DNA from: Actinomadura_E scrupuli
GTDB lineage: Bacteria; Actinomycetota; Actinomycetes; Streptosporangiales; Streptosporangiaceae
Length of the DNA stretch: 64,000 nucleotides
Direction of reading: 5' to 3'
NCBI RefSeq assembly: GCF_050971785.1
Contig: NZ_JBPCCU010000004.1
Span: forward strand, 248,001 to 312,000
Shown: in pieces, positions 48,338 to 57,653 of the stretch
How positions within the stretch are numbered: position 1 is the first letter of the stretch
Layout: every line of letters begins with the position of its first letter
The notes under the pieces: generated by a model
Database searches by the model: none
What the model was told of the DNA's origin: nothing
The model's input: the letters and a program-made list of their open reading frames with translations, nothing else
Program-made: the position numbers and the translations under genes

Positions 48338-49255
48338 TCATGGGTGGGACAGGGCCTGGACGACGCGGGACGGGGAGGGGCGGCCGAGCCGCTCGGCCAT
48401 CCAGCGGCTGGTCTCGGCGAGTGCGGGCAGGTCGACGCCGGTCTCGATGCCGAGGCCGTCGAGCATCCAGACGAGGTCCTCGGTGGCAAGGTTGCCGGTG
48501 GCGCTCTCGGCGTAGGGACAGCCGCCCAGCCCGCCGGCCGAGGCGTCCACGGTGGTGACGCCGCACCGCAGCGCGGCCAGCGTGTTGGCGAGCGCCTGCC
48601 CGTAGGTGTCGTGGAAGTGCACGGCGACCCGGGCGAGGTCGGTGCCGGCCGCCGCCAGCTCCCCGATCAGGGCGGTGACGTGGCCGGGGGTACCGACCCC
48701 GATGGTGTCGCCCAGGCTGATCTCGGTGCATCCCATGTCCACCAGCCGGGTGGCGACCGAGACCACCTGGCCGATCGGGACGTCGCCCTCCCAGGGGTCC
48801 CCGAAGGCCATCGAGACGTACGCCCGCACCCGCATGCCCTCCGCACGCGCCCGCGCCACGACGGGGGCGAACATCGTGAGCGACTCCTCGACCGTGCGGT
48901 TGAGGTTGCGCCGGGCGAAGGTCTCGGTGGCGCTGCCGAACACCGCGATCTCGTCGATGCCGGCCTTCAGCGCCCGGTCCAGGCCGCGCTCGTTCGGCAC
49001 GAGCACGGGGTAGCGGACGCCGGGCACCCGGGCGAGCACCCCGAGCAGCTCCTCGGCGTCGGCGAGCTGCGGCACCCACTTCGGGTGCACGAAGCTGGTG
49101 GCCTCGATGGTGGTGAGCCCCGCCGCCGCGAGCCGGGTGACGAACTCCGCCTTCACCTCCACGGGCACGATCGCGGACTCGTTCTGCAGGCCGTCGCGGG
49201 GACCGACCTCGTAGATCGTCACTCGCTCCGGCAGCCCCTCAAGGCCCACGCGCAT
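48338..49255 (-). CDS. hydroxymethylglutaryl-CoA lyase
   Basis: A 305-residue TIM-barrel lyase. YEVGPRDGLQNE is the metal and catalytic start, VHFHDTYGQALANTLAAL holds metal histidines, and ASAGGLGGCPYAESATGN contains the catalytic cysteine. It splits HMG-CoA to acetoacetate and acetyl-CoA, the last step of leucine breakdown. The ATG at 49255 overlaps the biotin carboxylase stop by one base (TGATG), so translation is coupled. Confidence 0.94.
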   Translation of the reverse strand: MRVGLEGLPERVTIYEVGPRDGLQNESAIVPVEVKAEFVTRLAAAGLTTIEATSFVHPKWVPQLADAEELLGVLARVPGVRYPVLVPNERGLDRALKAGIDEIAVFGSATETFARRNLNRTVEESLTMFAPVVARARAEGMRVRAYVSMAFGDPWEGDVPIGQVVSVATRLVDMGCTEISLGDTIGVGTPGHVTALIGELAAAGTDLARVAVHFHDTYGQALANTLAALRCGVTTVDASAGGLGGCPYAESATGNLATEDLVWMLDGLGIETGVDLPALAETSRWMAERLGRPSPSRVVQALSHP

Positions 49256-51246
49256 CACTGCCGCCCTCCTTCGTCGTCGTCCGCGGCCGGGGTGATCTCG
49301 GCGAGCACGGCGTCCAGCGCGACCTGGGCGCCGGTCCGGGCGGGCAGCTCGGCGACGACCCCGTCGACCGGCGCGGTGACGGTGTGTTCCATCTTCATCG
49401 CCTCCACGATGACCAGTGGCTGACCCGCGGTCACCGCGTCGCCCTTGGCCACCTTGACCGCCAGCACCGTGCCGGGCATCGGGCTGCGCAGCACTCCGCC
49501 GCCCGCCGCGCTCGCCGCCGAGCCGGCCGCACCGGGCACGAACTCCCGCACCGCCCAGGTCCGCCCGGCATGCCCGATCCACACCGTCCGCTCGTCGCCC
49601 GCCAGCGCGTACACCGTCGTGCGCCCGCCGTAGCCGACCGTGCGGCCGGCCGGGCCGGGCCCGGGACGCAGCGAGGCCGGGACCGGGGCGGCGCCGTTGA
49701 CGGAGATCTCGGCGGCGGCGGACACGCCCCTGACTCTGACCGGTACGGGGTCGTGGCCGTCGACGCTGAGGTGCCGGACGGTCCAGGCGGGGTCGCCGAG
49801 CCGCCAGCCGTCCGGGATCGCCCACGGGTCCCGGTCACCGGCGCTCTCCAGCGCGCGGGTGCGCTCCAGGGCGGCGGCGGCGAGCACCTCGTCCGGTACG
49901 GCGTCGTGGACCAGGTCCTCCAGCGAGCGCTCGACGAGGCCGGTGTCGAGCCGGCCCGCGGTGACGTCCGGGTGGGAGATCAGGGCACGCAGGAAGGCGA
50001 TGTTGGTGGGGACCCCGAGCAGGGTGTATGAGGCGAGCGCCCGGTCCAGGCGGGTGAGCGCCGCGGCCCGGTCGGGGCCCCAGGCGACCACCTTGGCGAG
50101 CATCGGATCGTAGGAGCCGCCGACCTCGGTGCCCTCGGCGATCCCGGAGTCGACCCGCGCGCCAGCGTCCGTCCCCGGCTCGGAGAGCGTGAGCACGGTG
50201 CCGCCCGTGGGCAGGAAGCCGCGTGCGGGGTCCTCGGCGTACACCCGGGCCTCGGCCGCGTGGCCGCGCAGGCGCACGCCGTCCTGGGTGAAGGGCAGCG
50301 GCTCGCCGGCGGCCACCCGGAGCTGCAGCTCGACCAGGTCCAGGCCGGTGACCAGCTCGGTGACCGGATGCTCGACCTGCAGGCGGGTGTTCATCTCCAT
50401 GAAGAAGTACTCGTCCGGCCGGTCGGCGGAGACGATGTACTCCACCGTGCCCGCCCCGACGTAGCCGACCGCCCGCGCGGCGTCGATGGCGCTGGCGCCC
50501 ATCCGGGCCCGCTGCTCCTCGGTCAGCAGCGGCGACGGCGCCTCTTCGATGATCTTCTGGTGGCGCCGCTGGAGGCTGCACTCGCGCTCGCCCAGATGGA
50601 CGACGGCGCCGTGGGCGTCGGCGAAGACCTGGATCTCGATGTGCCGGGGGTTCTCCACGAACCGCTCGACCAGCAGGGTATCGTCACCGAACGCGCCCAG
50701 GGCCTCCCTGCGGGCCGAGCCGATCGCGGCGGGCACCTCCTCCGGCGACCGGACCAGGCGCATGCCCTTCCCGCCGCCGCCGGCCGAGGGCTTGAGCAGC
50801 ACCGGCAGCCCGATCCGCGCCACCGCCTCCGCCAGCCGGGCGTCGGACAGGCCCGCCTCGTCGCTGCCGGGGACCACCGGCACGCCGGCGGCGGTGACGG
50901 TCAGCTTGGCGCGGATCTTGTCGCCCATCGCCTCGATCGCCTCGGGCGGCGGCCCGACGAAGACCAGCCCGGCGGCGGCACAGGCACGGGCGAAACCGGC
51001 GTTCTCGGCCAGGAAGCCGTACCCCGGGTGCACCGCCTCGGCGCCCGACGCGCGAGCCGCGCCGATGACGGCCTCGGCGTCGAGGTAGCCGGGGATCAGC
51101 ACGGCCTCGTCGGCCTCCCGGACGTGCCGGGCCCCGGCGTCGGCCGGGCTGTGCACGGCGACGGAGCGGACGCCGAGGTCGCGGAGCGTACGGATGATCC
51201 GTACGGCGATCTCGCCCCGGTTGGCGATGAGGACTGCGGAGAACAT
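49255..51246 (-). CDS. acyl-CoA carboxylase biotin-carboxylase/BCCP subunit (methylcrotonyl-CoA type)
   Basis: A 663-residue subunit. The biotin carboxylase domain (about 1-445) starts FSAVLIANRGEIAVRIIRT and has the ATP loop KPSAGGGGKGM and FMEMNTRLQVEHPVTE. The C-terminal biotinyl domain (about 590-655) carries the biotin lysine in VEAMKMEH. With the downstream lyase and upstream carboxyltransferase it is most likely methylcrotonyl-CoA carboxylase of leucine degradation, although the fold is shared with acetyl-, propionyl- and geranyl-CoA carboxylases. It starts 5 bp after the carboxyltransferase stop. Confidence 0.92.
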   Translation of the reverse strand: MFSAVLIANRGEIAVRIIRTLRDLGVRSVAVHSPADAGARHVREADEAVLIPGYLDAEAVIGAARASGAEAVHPGYGFLAENAGFARACAAAGLVFVGPPPEAIEAMGDKIRAKLTVTAAGVPVVPGSDEAGLSDARLAEAVARIGLPVLLKPSAGGGGKGMRLVRSPEEVPAAIGSARREALGAFGDDTLLVERFVENPRHIEIQVFADAHGAVVHLGERECSLQRRHQKIIEEAPSPLLTEEQRARMGASAIDAARAVGYVGAGTVEYIVSADRPDEYFFMEMNTRLQVEHPVTELVTGLDLVELQLRVAAGEPLPFTQDGVRLRGHAAEARVYAEDPARGFLPTGGTVLTLSEPGTDAGARVDSGIAEGTEVGGSYDPMLAKVVAWGPDRAAALTRLDRALASYTLLGVPTNIAFLRALISHPDVTAGRLDTGLVERSLEDLVHDAVPDEVLAAAALERTRALESAGDRDPWAIPDGWRLGDPAWTVRHLSVDGHDPVPVRVRGVSAAAEISVNGAAPVPASLRPGPGPAGRTVGYGGRTTVYALAGDERTVWIGHAGRTWAVREFVPGAAGSAASAAGGGVLRSPMPGTVLAVKVAKGDAVTAGQPLVIVEAMKMEHTVTAPVDGVVAELPARTGAQVALDAVLAEITPAADDDEGGRQ

Positions 51247-51251
51247 GGGGC

Positions 51252-52817
51252 TCACATCCGGAAGACGCCGTAGCCGACCGGCTCCAGCGGGGCGTTGGCG
51301 GCGGCCGACAGCGCGAGGCCGAGCACCCGGCGGGTGTCGAGGGGATCGATGACGCCGTCGTCCCAGAGCCGGGCGGTGGCGTAGTAGGGGTTGCCCTGGT
51401 GCTCGTACTGCGCGCGGATGACCTCGGGGTCGGTGTTGCCCACCGAGGCGAGCACCGAGGCGGCCTGCTCGCCGCCCATGACCGAGATCCGCGCGCCCGG
51501 CCACATCCACAGGAACCGGGGGGAGTAGGCCCGGCCGCACATGGCGTAGTTGCCGGCGCCGAAGGAACCGCCGATGACCACGGTGAACTTCGGCACCCGG
51601 GCGCAGGCGACCGCGGTGACCATCTTGGCGCCGTGCTTGGCGATGCCGCCGGCCTCGTACTCGCGGCCCACCATGAAGCCGCTGATGTTCTGCAGGAACA
51701 CCAGCGGGATCGACCGCCGGTCGCACAGCTCGATGAAGTGCGCGCCCTTGAGCGCGGACTCGGAGAACAGGATCCCGTTGTTGGCGATGATGCCCACGGG
51801 ATGGCCGTGCAGGTGCGCGAAGCCGGTGACCAGGGTGGGGCCGTACTCGGCCTTGAACTCCTGGAACCGGCTGCCGTCGACGATCCGGGCGATGACCTCG
51901 CGCACGTCGTAGGGCGTGCGCGGGTCCGGCGGCACGACCCCGTACAGCTCGGCGGGGTCGGCCGCGGGCTCCCGCACCTCCGCGACGTCCCAGGGCCGGG
52001 GGGCGCGCGGGCCGAGGGTGGCGACGATGCCCCGGACGATCCGCAGGGCGTGCGCGTCGTCGTCGGCGAGATGGTCGGTGACCCCGGAGACGCGCGAGTG
52101 CAGCTCGCCGCCGCCCAGCTCCTCCGCGGTGACGATCTCGCCGGTGGCCGCCTTCACCAGCGGCGGGCCGCCCAGGAAGATCGTGCCCTGGTTGCGGACG
52201 ATGACGGCCTCGTCGCTCATGGCCGGGACGTACGCGCCGCCCGCCGTGCAGGAGCCGAGCACCGCCGCGATCTGCGGGATGCCGCGCGCCGACATGGTCG
52301 CCTGGTTGTAGAAGATCCGGCCGAAGTGCTCGCGGTCCGGGAACACCTCGTCCTGCCTGGGCAGGAAGGCGCCGCCGGAGTCGACCAGGTAGACGCACGG
52401 CAGGTTGTTGTGCAGCGCGACCTCCTGCGCCCGCAGGTGCTTCTTCACCGTGACCGGGTAGTAGGTGCCGCCCTTGACCGTGGCGTCGTTGGCGACGATC
52501 ACGCATTCGCGGCCGGACACCCGGCCGATCCCGGTGATGATCCCGGCGCCGGGGGCGTCGCCGTCGTACATGCCGTACGCCGCCAGCGCGGACAGCTCCA
52601 GGAACGGCGAGCCGGGGTCGAGCAGCCCGTCCACCCGGTCCCGGGGCAGCAGCTTGCCGCGTGCGACGTGCTTGTCGCGGGCGCGCTCCGGGCCGCCCCG
52701 GCGGGCGTCCGCCAGCCGGTCCCGCAGCTGCGCGGCCAGCGCGTGGTTGGCCTCGGCGTTGCGCTTGTAGGCCTCGCCGGTGGGGTCCGCGGTGGTCCCC
52801 AGCACAGGTGAGCTCAT
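51252..52817 (-). CDS. acyl-CoA carboxylase carboxyltransferase subunit (methylcrotonyl-CoA type)
   Basis: A 521-residue crotonase-fold carboxyltransferase. It shows KLLPRDRVDGLLDPGSPFLELS, the acyl-CoA site LPCVYLVDSGGAFLPRQ, LGSCTAGGAYVPAMSDE, and the biotin side NISGFMVGREYEAGGIAKHGAKM with GGSFGAGNYAMCGRAYSP. These are typical of methylcrotonyl-CoA carboxylase beta chains. It is the first gene of the catabolic operon, divergent from the TetR gene, with palindromic operators between them. Confidence 0.94.
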   Translation of the reverse strand: MSSPVLGTTADPTGEAYKRNAEANHALAAQLRDRLADARRGGPERARDKHVARGKLLPRDRVDGLLDPGSPFLELSALAAYGMYDGDAPGAGIITGIGRVSGRECVIVANDATVKGGTYYPVTVKKHLRAQEVALHNNLPCVYLVDSGGAFLPRQDEVFPDREHFGRIFYNQATMSARGIPQIAAVLGSCTAGGAYVPAMSDEAVIVRNQGTIFLGGPPLVKAATGEIVTAEELGGGELHSRVSGVTDHLADDDAHALRIVRGIVATLGPRAPRPWDVAEVREPAADPAELYGVVPPDPRTPYDVREVIARIVDGSRFQEFKAEYGPTLVTGFAHLHGHPVGIIANNGILFSESALKGAHFIELCDRRSIPLVFLQNISGFMVGREYEAGGIAKHGAKMVTAVACARVPKFTVVIGGSFGAGNYAMCGRAYSPRFLWMWPGARISVMGGEQAASVLASVGNTDPEVIRAQYEHQGNPYYATARLWDDGVIDPLDTRRVLGLALSAAANAPLEPVGYGVFRM

Positions 52818-52830
52818 GCCACCCCTCGTC

Positions 52831-52848
52831 AGTTAACGATCGTTAACT
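52831..52848. promoter_or_regulatory. perfect 18-bp palindromic operator
   Basis: AGTTAACGATCGTTAACT is its own reverse complement. It lies 14 bases upstream of the carboxyltransferase start in the divergent gap with the TetR gene, so it is the likely repressor site. Confidence 0.75.
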
Positions 52849-52855
52849 CCACCGA

Positions 52856-52873
52856 TGTTAATCAACGTTAACA
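52856..52873. promoter_or_regulatory. second TTAAC-type operator
   Basis: TGTTAATCAACGTTAACA has 6-bp inverted arms (TGTTAA/TTAACA). It is 25 bp, about 2.4 turns, from the perfect palindrome and just upstream of the TetR gene. Confidence 0.6.
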
Positions 52874-52894
52874 CCGCTCGTCTAGACTCCGTAC

Positions 52895-53485
52895 ATGACC
52901 GAGCCGGCCCCGTCCTACACCTCACCGCGCCGTACGGAGATCCTGGCCGCTGCGGCGGAGCTGTTCGCCCGGCGGGGATACCACGGTGTCTCCATCGGCG
53001 AGCTCGGCCGGGCGGTCGGGCTCACCGGGCCGGCGCTGTACCGGCACTTCCGGGGCAAGGACGCGGTGCTGGCCGACATGCTGCTCGACATCAGCGAGCG
53101 GCTGCTGACCGAGGGATCACGGCGCGCCGCGGCGGCCCCCGGGCCGGCCCAGGCACTGGAGGCGCTGCTGCGCTGGCACGTGGCCTTCGCGCTGGACAAC
53201 CCCGCGCTCATCACCGTCCACGAACGCGAGCTGGACAACGTGCCGGAGCCGCAGCGCCGCGAGATCCGCCGCATGCAGCGGGCCTACGTGGAGGAGTGGG
53301 TCCGCGTGCTGCGCCACCTTGATGGGGCGCTGGCCGACGACCGGGCCCGGGCGGCCGTGCACGCCACCTTCGGGCTGCTCAACTCGACCCCGCACAGCGC
53401 CGGCGGGCTCGACCGGGACGCCATGGCCGCGCTCCTGCACGCCATGGCCGCCAAGGCGCTCACCGCGACCATCGCGGAGGCCTGA
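52895..53485 (+). CDS. TetR family regulator of the branched-chain acyl-CoA operon
   Basis: A 196-residue TetR repressor with helix-turn-helix RRTEILAAAAELFARRGYHGVSIGELGRAVGLTGPALYRHFRGKDAVLADML (about residues 12-62). It is divergent from the carboxyltransferase gene and flanked by two TTAACG palindromes, so it should repress both promoters. The ligand is probably an acyl-CoA of the pathway (inference). It converges on the P450 gene, with a hairpin between. Confidence 0.92.
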   Translation: MTEPAPSYTSPRRTEILAAAAELFARRGYHGVSIGELGRAVGLTGPALYRHFRGKDAVLADMLLDISERLLTEGSRRAAAAPGPAQALEALLRWHVAFALDNPALITVHERELDNVPEPQRREIRRMQRAYVEEWVRVLRHLDGALADDRARAAVHATFGLLNSTPHSAGGLDRDAMAALLHAMAAKALTATIAEA

Positions 53486-53519
53486 CCCGCCGTCCTGCCG
53501 GCGGACTCTTGGCGGCGGG
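53486..53519. terminator. hairpin between TetR and P450 genes
   Basis: CCCGCCG (53486-53492) and CGGCGGG (53513-53519) pair between converging genes, with extra GC pairing possible inside the 20-nt loop. Confidence 0.5.
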
Positions 53520-53524
53520 CCGGC

Positions 53525-54658
53525 TCAGGTCTGCGGCCAGGTGACCGGCAGCCGCTTCGGTCCCTGGACCATGCCGCCCTTCGCCCAGGGGACGTCGTCC
53601 GGGGGCACGGCGAGCGCCAGCCCGGGCAGTTCGCGGGTGAGCACGCGCAGGGCGACCTCCACCTCCAGGCGGGCTAGGCCGGCGCCGATGCAGAAGTGCG
53701 GGCCGTGCCCGAAGGTCAGATGCGCGCCGTCGTCGCGGTGCAGGTCGAAGCGGTCGGGCTCGGGGAACGGCTCCGGATCCCGGTTGGCGATGGCCAGCAA
53801 CGGAAGGACCGTCTCGCCCCGGCGGATCGTCCCGGACGGCAGCTCGACGTCCTCGGTGGCCATCCGCGGCAGCCCGTAGCCGGCCGGAGTGTCGTGCCGC
53901 AGGATCTCCTCGATCGCGGCCGGGAGCAGCGAGGTGTCCCGGGCCAGCGAGCCGTAGTGGCCCTCGGCGAGCATCGTGAAGACCCCGCACCCGATGAGGT
54001 TGGCCGTCGTCTCGTGGCCCGCGTTGATCAGATTGACGGTCAGGCTCACCAGCTCCCGCTCGGTGAGCACGTCCGAGCCGTCGCGGCTCTCCAGCAGGGC
54101 GTCGATGAGCGCGTCGCCCGGGGTCTTCCGCCGCTCGGCGAGCAGTTCCTCGACGTACGCGCGGAATTCACGCCGGGCGGTGACCCGCTGGCCGGCGTCC
54201 GCCGTGGAGACGGTCAGCGCCGCGCTGGACCAGGCACGGAAGCGGCCCCGGTCCTCGTGCGGCACCCCGAGCAGCTCGCAGATGATCCGGATCGGCAGCG
54301 GGAACGCGAAGGCGGTGACCAGGTCGGCCGGTGCGCCGCCGGTCACCATCTCGCCGAGGAGCTGCTCGGTGACCTCGGTGATCCGGGGCCGCCATCCGGC
54401 GATCCGGCGGGGGGAGAAGGCCCCGGCGACGATGCGGCGCAGCCGGGTGTGGCGCGGCGGGTCCATGTTGAGCAGCGAGTCCCGGTCGTCGCTGATGTCG
54501 TTCCCGCGGACTATCCGGGGCCCGTCTGCGGCCCGGTGCAGTTCCCGGGTGAAGCGGGGGTCCGACATGACCTGCCGTACGTCGGCGTACCGCGTGGCGG
54601 CCCGCATGGTGTCGCCGCTCGGCAGGGTGATCGGCGGCAGGGCCTCGTCCACGCTCAC
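53525..54658 (-). CDS. cytochrome P450
   Basis: A 377-residue bacterial P450. It shows the I-helix LINAGHETTANL, the ExxR EEILRHD, and the heme loop LTFGHGPHFCIGAGLARLE with the axial cysteine. At 377 residues it is slightly short at the N-terminus but complete in the catalytic core. It is a soluble monooxygenase needing separate ferredoxin and reductase, neither of which is nearby. The substrate is unknown. It is 30 bp downstream of a methyltransferase gene on the same strand. Confidence 0.94.
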   Translation of the reverse strand: MSVDEALPPITLPSGDTMRAATRYADVRQVMSDPRFTRELHRAADGPRIVRGNDISDDRDSLLNMDPPRHTRLRRIVAGAFSPRRIAGWRPRITEVTEQLLGEMVTGGAPADLVTAFAFPLPIRIICELLGVPHEDRGRFRAWSSAALTVSTADAGQRVTARREFRAYVEELLAERRKTPGDALIDALLESRDGSDVLTERELVSLTVNLINAGHETTANLIGCGVFTMLAEGHYGSLARDTSLLPAAIEEILRHDTPAGYGLPRMATEDVELPSGTIRRGETVLPLLAIANRDPEPFPEPDRFDLHRDDGAHLTFGHGPHFCIGAGLARLEVEVALRVLTRELPGLALAVPPDDVPWAKGGMVQGPKRLPVTWPQT

Positions 54659-54688
54659 CAGGACTCCTTGTTGGTCGGGACTCGCTCG

Positions 54689-55486
54689 TCAGGACTCCTT
54701 GCGGCCCACACCGCACAGGAAGTATCCGCTCGCCGTCACCGGGGCGGGAGCGCTCGTGTCGTCGGGCCGCCACCGGTCCAGCGAGACCAGGCCCGGTTCC
54801 AGGAGGCCGAACCCGTCGAAGAAGCCGAGGATCTCCTCCGGCGTGCGGTGCGTCAGGGCGGTGCTGGCCTTCCGGTACACCGTCGAGGAGTTCGCGGTGA
54901 CCTCGTCGTCGCCGGTGATGTGCGAGATCACCACATGGCTCCCCGGCGGCAGGCTCTTGCGGAGGTCGGTCATGACCCGGTACGGCTCGTCGTCGGCGTC
55001 CAGGCAGTGCAGCACCGCGACCAGCAGCAGCCCGACCGGTTCGCCGGGCCGGATGAGCTCGCGGATCTTCGGGTCGTCGAGCAGCCCGGCGGACTCACGC
55101 AGATCCCGCTCCAGGACCACCGTGCTCTGGTCGACGCCGAGCAGCGCGCGGCCGTGGGTGACGACCACCGGGTCGTTGTCCAGGTAGACCACCCGGGCGC
55201 CCGGGAGGATCTGCCGGGCGACCTCGTGGACGTTGCCCTGGGTGGGCAGGCCCGCGCCGATGTCGAGGAACTGGGTGATCCCGATCCCGGCCAGATACCG
55301 CACCGCACGGGCCATGAAGCCGCGGTTCTGCCTGGCCAGCCGGGGGGCGAACGGTGCCACTTCCAGGACCTTCGCGGCGGCCTCCCGATCCGCCGCGAAG
55401 TTGTCCTTCCCGCCCAGGTAGTAGTCGTACATGCGGGCCACGTTGGGAACCGTCACGTCGATCCGGGGTCGGTTGCTCTCTGCCAT
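54689..55486 (-). CDS. SAM-dependent methyltransferase, DUF574/Methyltransf_19 family
   Basis: A 265-residue protein of the actinomycete Methyltransf_19 family. NVARMYDYYLGGKDNFAADR (about residues 15-34), FLDIGAGLPTQGNVHEVA as the SAM motif, VVYLDNDPVVVTHGRALL, and the C-terminal SGYFLCGVGRK are hallmarks. These proteins are abundant in Streptomyces-like genomes and mostly have no known substrate. Co-orientation with the P450 gene suggests joint action on a small molecule (weak inference). Confidence 0.92.
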   Translation of the reverse strand: MAESNRPRIDVTVPNVARMYDYYLGGKDNFAADREAAAKVLEVAPFAPRLARQNRGFMARAVRYLAGIGITQFLDIGAGLPTQGNVHEVARQILPGARVVYLDNDPVVVTHGRALLGVDQSTVVLERDLRESAGLLDDPKIRELIRPGEPVGLLLVAVLHCLDADDEPYRVMTDLRKSLPPGSHVVISHITGDDEVTANSSTVYRKASTALTHRTPEEILGFFDGFGLLEPGLVSLDRWRPDDTSAPAPVTASGYFLCGVGRKES

Positions 55487-55620
55487 GATGCCGATCTCTC
55501 GCGTGATGCCTCGTCAATGATCGCTCACTGAGGGAGGACCGACCAGCGGATTGAAGGATATTTCCCTCTCATATCCCGATTAGGTAAGTGGCCCGACGGG
55601 GCGAGGCGGACGCCGCATCC

Positions 55621-56586
55621 CTAACCCCACCGCTGGAGCTCCGACCGGAGCCATGTGAGCGTCACCTCGCGGCCCACCCATTCGGGCGGGGACGTCGGCA
55701 GGTTCCCGGGCGTCTCGCCGGTGACGAGGAGCCGCCGGCCTTCCTTCTTCGCCCAGACGGTGCGCGTCCCGGCGCGGGGCCCGACCGGGAAGCGCACGAT
55801 CCCCTGGTCGGCGAGAAGGTGGTCGAGGCCGTCCAGGAAGTACGGCTGGGCGTCCAGGGCGGCGGCGTCCGGCAAGGGGGTGTAGCCCTCGAAGTCGACC
55901 AGCAGGAAGTTGCCCGGCAGGAAGGCGGCGTGGACGGGGTCGTGGCCGAACAGGCCGAGGACGCTCGGCCCGAGCTGGATGTCCGGGGCAAGGGTGTAGA
56001 CACCGGTCCCGTGGATCGGGTGTGCCCCGTTGAGGATCTTCCACTGCTTCGTGGGCGTGTTCCCGCATCCGATGAGCAGCTTCTTCACGCCCGGGTCCCG
56101 GGTGTAGCGGAGCGGGATTCCCGCGACCTCCTGCCACACGCGCGTCACGTACGAAGGAGGCACGTCGATCTTCATCCCCGCCCAGTCGCCCGGCCGCAGG
56201 GTCCGTACGGTCACCGCGTCGGAGGCGAGGAAGGACAGCGCGGGATGCCTCTTGACGAGCAGGGGGAACAGCCTCCCGACCTCTCTCTGGATGTCGAACT
56301 GAAGGTCGGCGGGGAGAAACCGGATGAGATCGCGCTGCCTCGGGAAATCCACGGAGAACTTGGCGGGATCGGTGGGGGACACGCGTTCTATCGTCCCGGT
56401 CCGGCCGAAGAACAGCAGGCGGGCGTTGACGGCCCGTACCCGGTCGCCGATCCGGAACGCACGCGGGCCGTCTCCGGTGACCTCTGCCGGAGGTTGCGCC
56501 TCGCCCTGGCCGGGCACGTCTGAAGCCGTGCCCGGTGGCTCCTCGCGCTCGGCCTTGCCGGAGGGATCGGAGGGCACGCGAAACAT
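55621..56586 (-). CDS. unknown protein with SH3/KOW-like segment (321 aa)
   Basis: A 321-residue protein I do not recognise. Residues 1-35 are Glu/Pro-rich. About 38-65 (AFRIGDRVRAVNARLLFFGRTGTIERV) look like a KOW/SH3 barrel. The rest is globular, with ADLQFDIQREVGRLFPLLVKRH, VKKLLIGCGNTPTKQWKILNG, and YFLDGLDHLLADQGIVRFPVG. It has no signal peptide or membrane helix. The ATG at 56586 follows a GGAG-containing sequence; the open frame extends 18 codons further without support. No co-transcribed neighbour is evident. Confidence 0.65.
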   Translation of the reverse strand: MFRVPSDPSGKAEREEPPGTASDVPGQGEAQPPAEVTGDGPRAFRIGDRVRAVNARLLFFGRTGTIERVSPTDPAKFSVDFPRQRDLIRFLPADLQFDIQREVGRLFPLLVKRHPALSFLASDAVTVRTLRPGDWAGMKIDVPPSYVTRVWQEVAGIPLRYTRDPGVKKLLIGCGNTPTKQWKILNGAHPIHGTGVYTLAPDIQLGPSVLGLFGHDPVHAAFLPGNFLLVDFEGYTPLPDAAALDAQPYFLDGLDHLLADQGIVRFPVGPRAGTRTVWAKKEGRRLLVTGETPGNLPTSPPEWVGREVTLTWLRSELQRWG

Positions 56587-56860
56587 GGTGATTCTCCGCT
56601 CGTGTCGTGTCCCGCACGGAAGACGCGGTGGGTCACACACTGAAGAAAGAGGATCAATCGTGCATCGGGGGAAATACGGACTTCGTCCCGGCCTCTCGCC
56701 GGGCGGTACGACGGATCACCCCGCGGGTGCGGCCCTTCCGGCGGGACTCCGCCGGGGCGTGCCGCCACCTTCCGCACCAGGGACACGGCACCCCCGGGAT
56801 GGCGGCGAGACCGCCGTACCCCATGATGTGGTCGACACGACGTGAGAGCGGGGGACGGCG

Positions 56861-57511
56861 ATGACCAAGACGGGGAACCTCGGCCCGGAGCTGTACGACT
56901 ATCTGCTGGCCCACAGCGTCCGGCCCGACGAGGTGCAACAGGAGCTCATCGAGGTGACCGCCGCGCTGGGCGGGGCGTCCTCGATGCAGATCTCCCCGGA
57001 CCAGGGCGCCTTCATGATGCTGCTGGCCAAGGTGCTGGGCGCGCGGAACGTGATCGAGGTCGGCACGTTCACCGGCTACTCCTCGATCTGCCTGGCCCGC
57101 GGGCTCGCCGAGGGAGGCCGGCTGATCTGCTGTGACGTGAGCGAGGAGTGGACCGGCATCGCCCGGGAGCACTGGCGCAAGGCCGGGGTGGAGGATCTGA
57201 TCGACCTGCGGATCGGGCCGGCGCTGGACACGCTGCGGAGCCTGCCGGCCGATCCGGTGGTCGACCTGTCCTTCATCGACGCCGACAAGCCGGGCTACAT
57301 CGGGTACTGGGAGGAACTGGTGCCCAGGACCCGACCCGGCGGGGTGATCCTGGTCGACAACGTCTTCATGAGCGGCCGGGTGATCACCTCCGACCCCGAT
57401 GAGTCCGGAGCGGCGATCCGCGCGTTCAACGACCACGCGGCGGCCGACGAACGCGTGGAACTGGTGATGCTGCCGATCGCCGACGGGCTCACCTTCGCCC
57501 GCAAACGCTGA
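56861..57511 (+). CDS. O-methyltransferase, CCoAOMT-like family
   Basis: A 216-residue SAM- and metal-dependent O-methyltransferase. NVIEVGTFTGYSSICLARGL is the SAM motif, ICCDVSEEW follows, and LSFIDADKPGYIGYWE with VDNVFMSGRV hold the metal-binding acidic residues. Enzymes of this family methylate catechols, caffeoyl-CoA or similar vicinal diols. It is encoded alone, downstream of about 270 bp with no gene I can support. Confidence 0.92.
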   Translation: MTKTGNLGPELYDYLLAHSVRPDEVQQELIEVTAALGGASSMQISPDQGAFMMLLAKVLGARNVIEVGTFTGYSSICLARGLAEGGRLICCDVSEEWTGIAREHWRKAGVEDLIDLRIGPALDTLRSLPADPVVDLSFIDADKPGYIGYWEELVPRTRPGGVILVDNVFMSGRVITSDPDESGAAIRAFNDHAAADERVELVMLPIADGLTFARKR

Positions 57512-57653
57512 CGTTCGCCACCGGGGCGGGGCTCCTCGGGCGCGCCCCCGGTGATCCCCGGAGTCGCCTGCGAACGTGATCCGCCGAGCCTAGGATGTCC
57601 ACGTTCGCCCGGCGGATCCGGCCGCCGGGCGGCGAGACAGAGGTGGTACCGCC

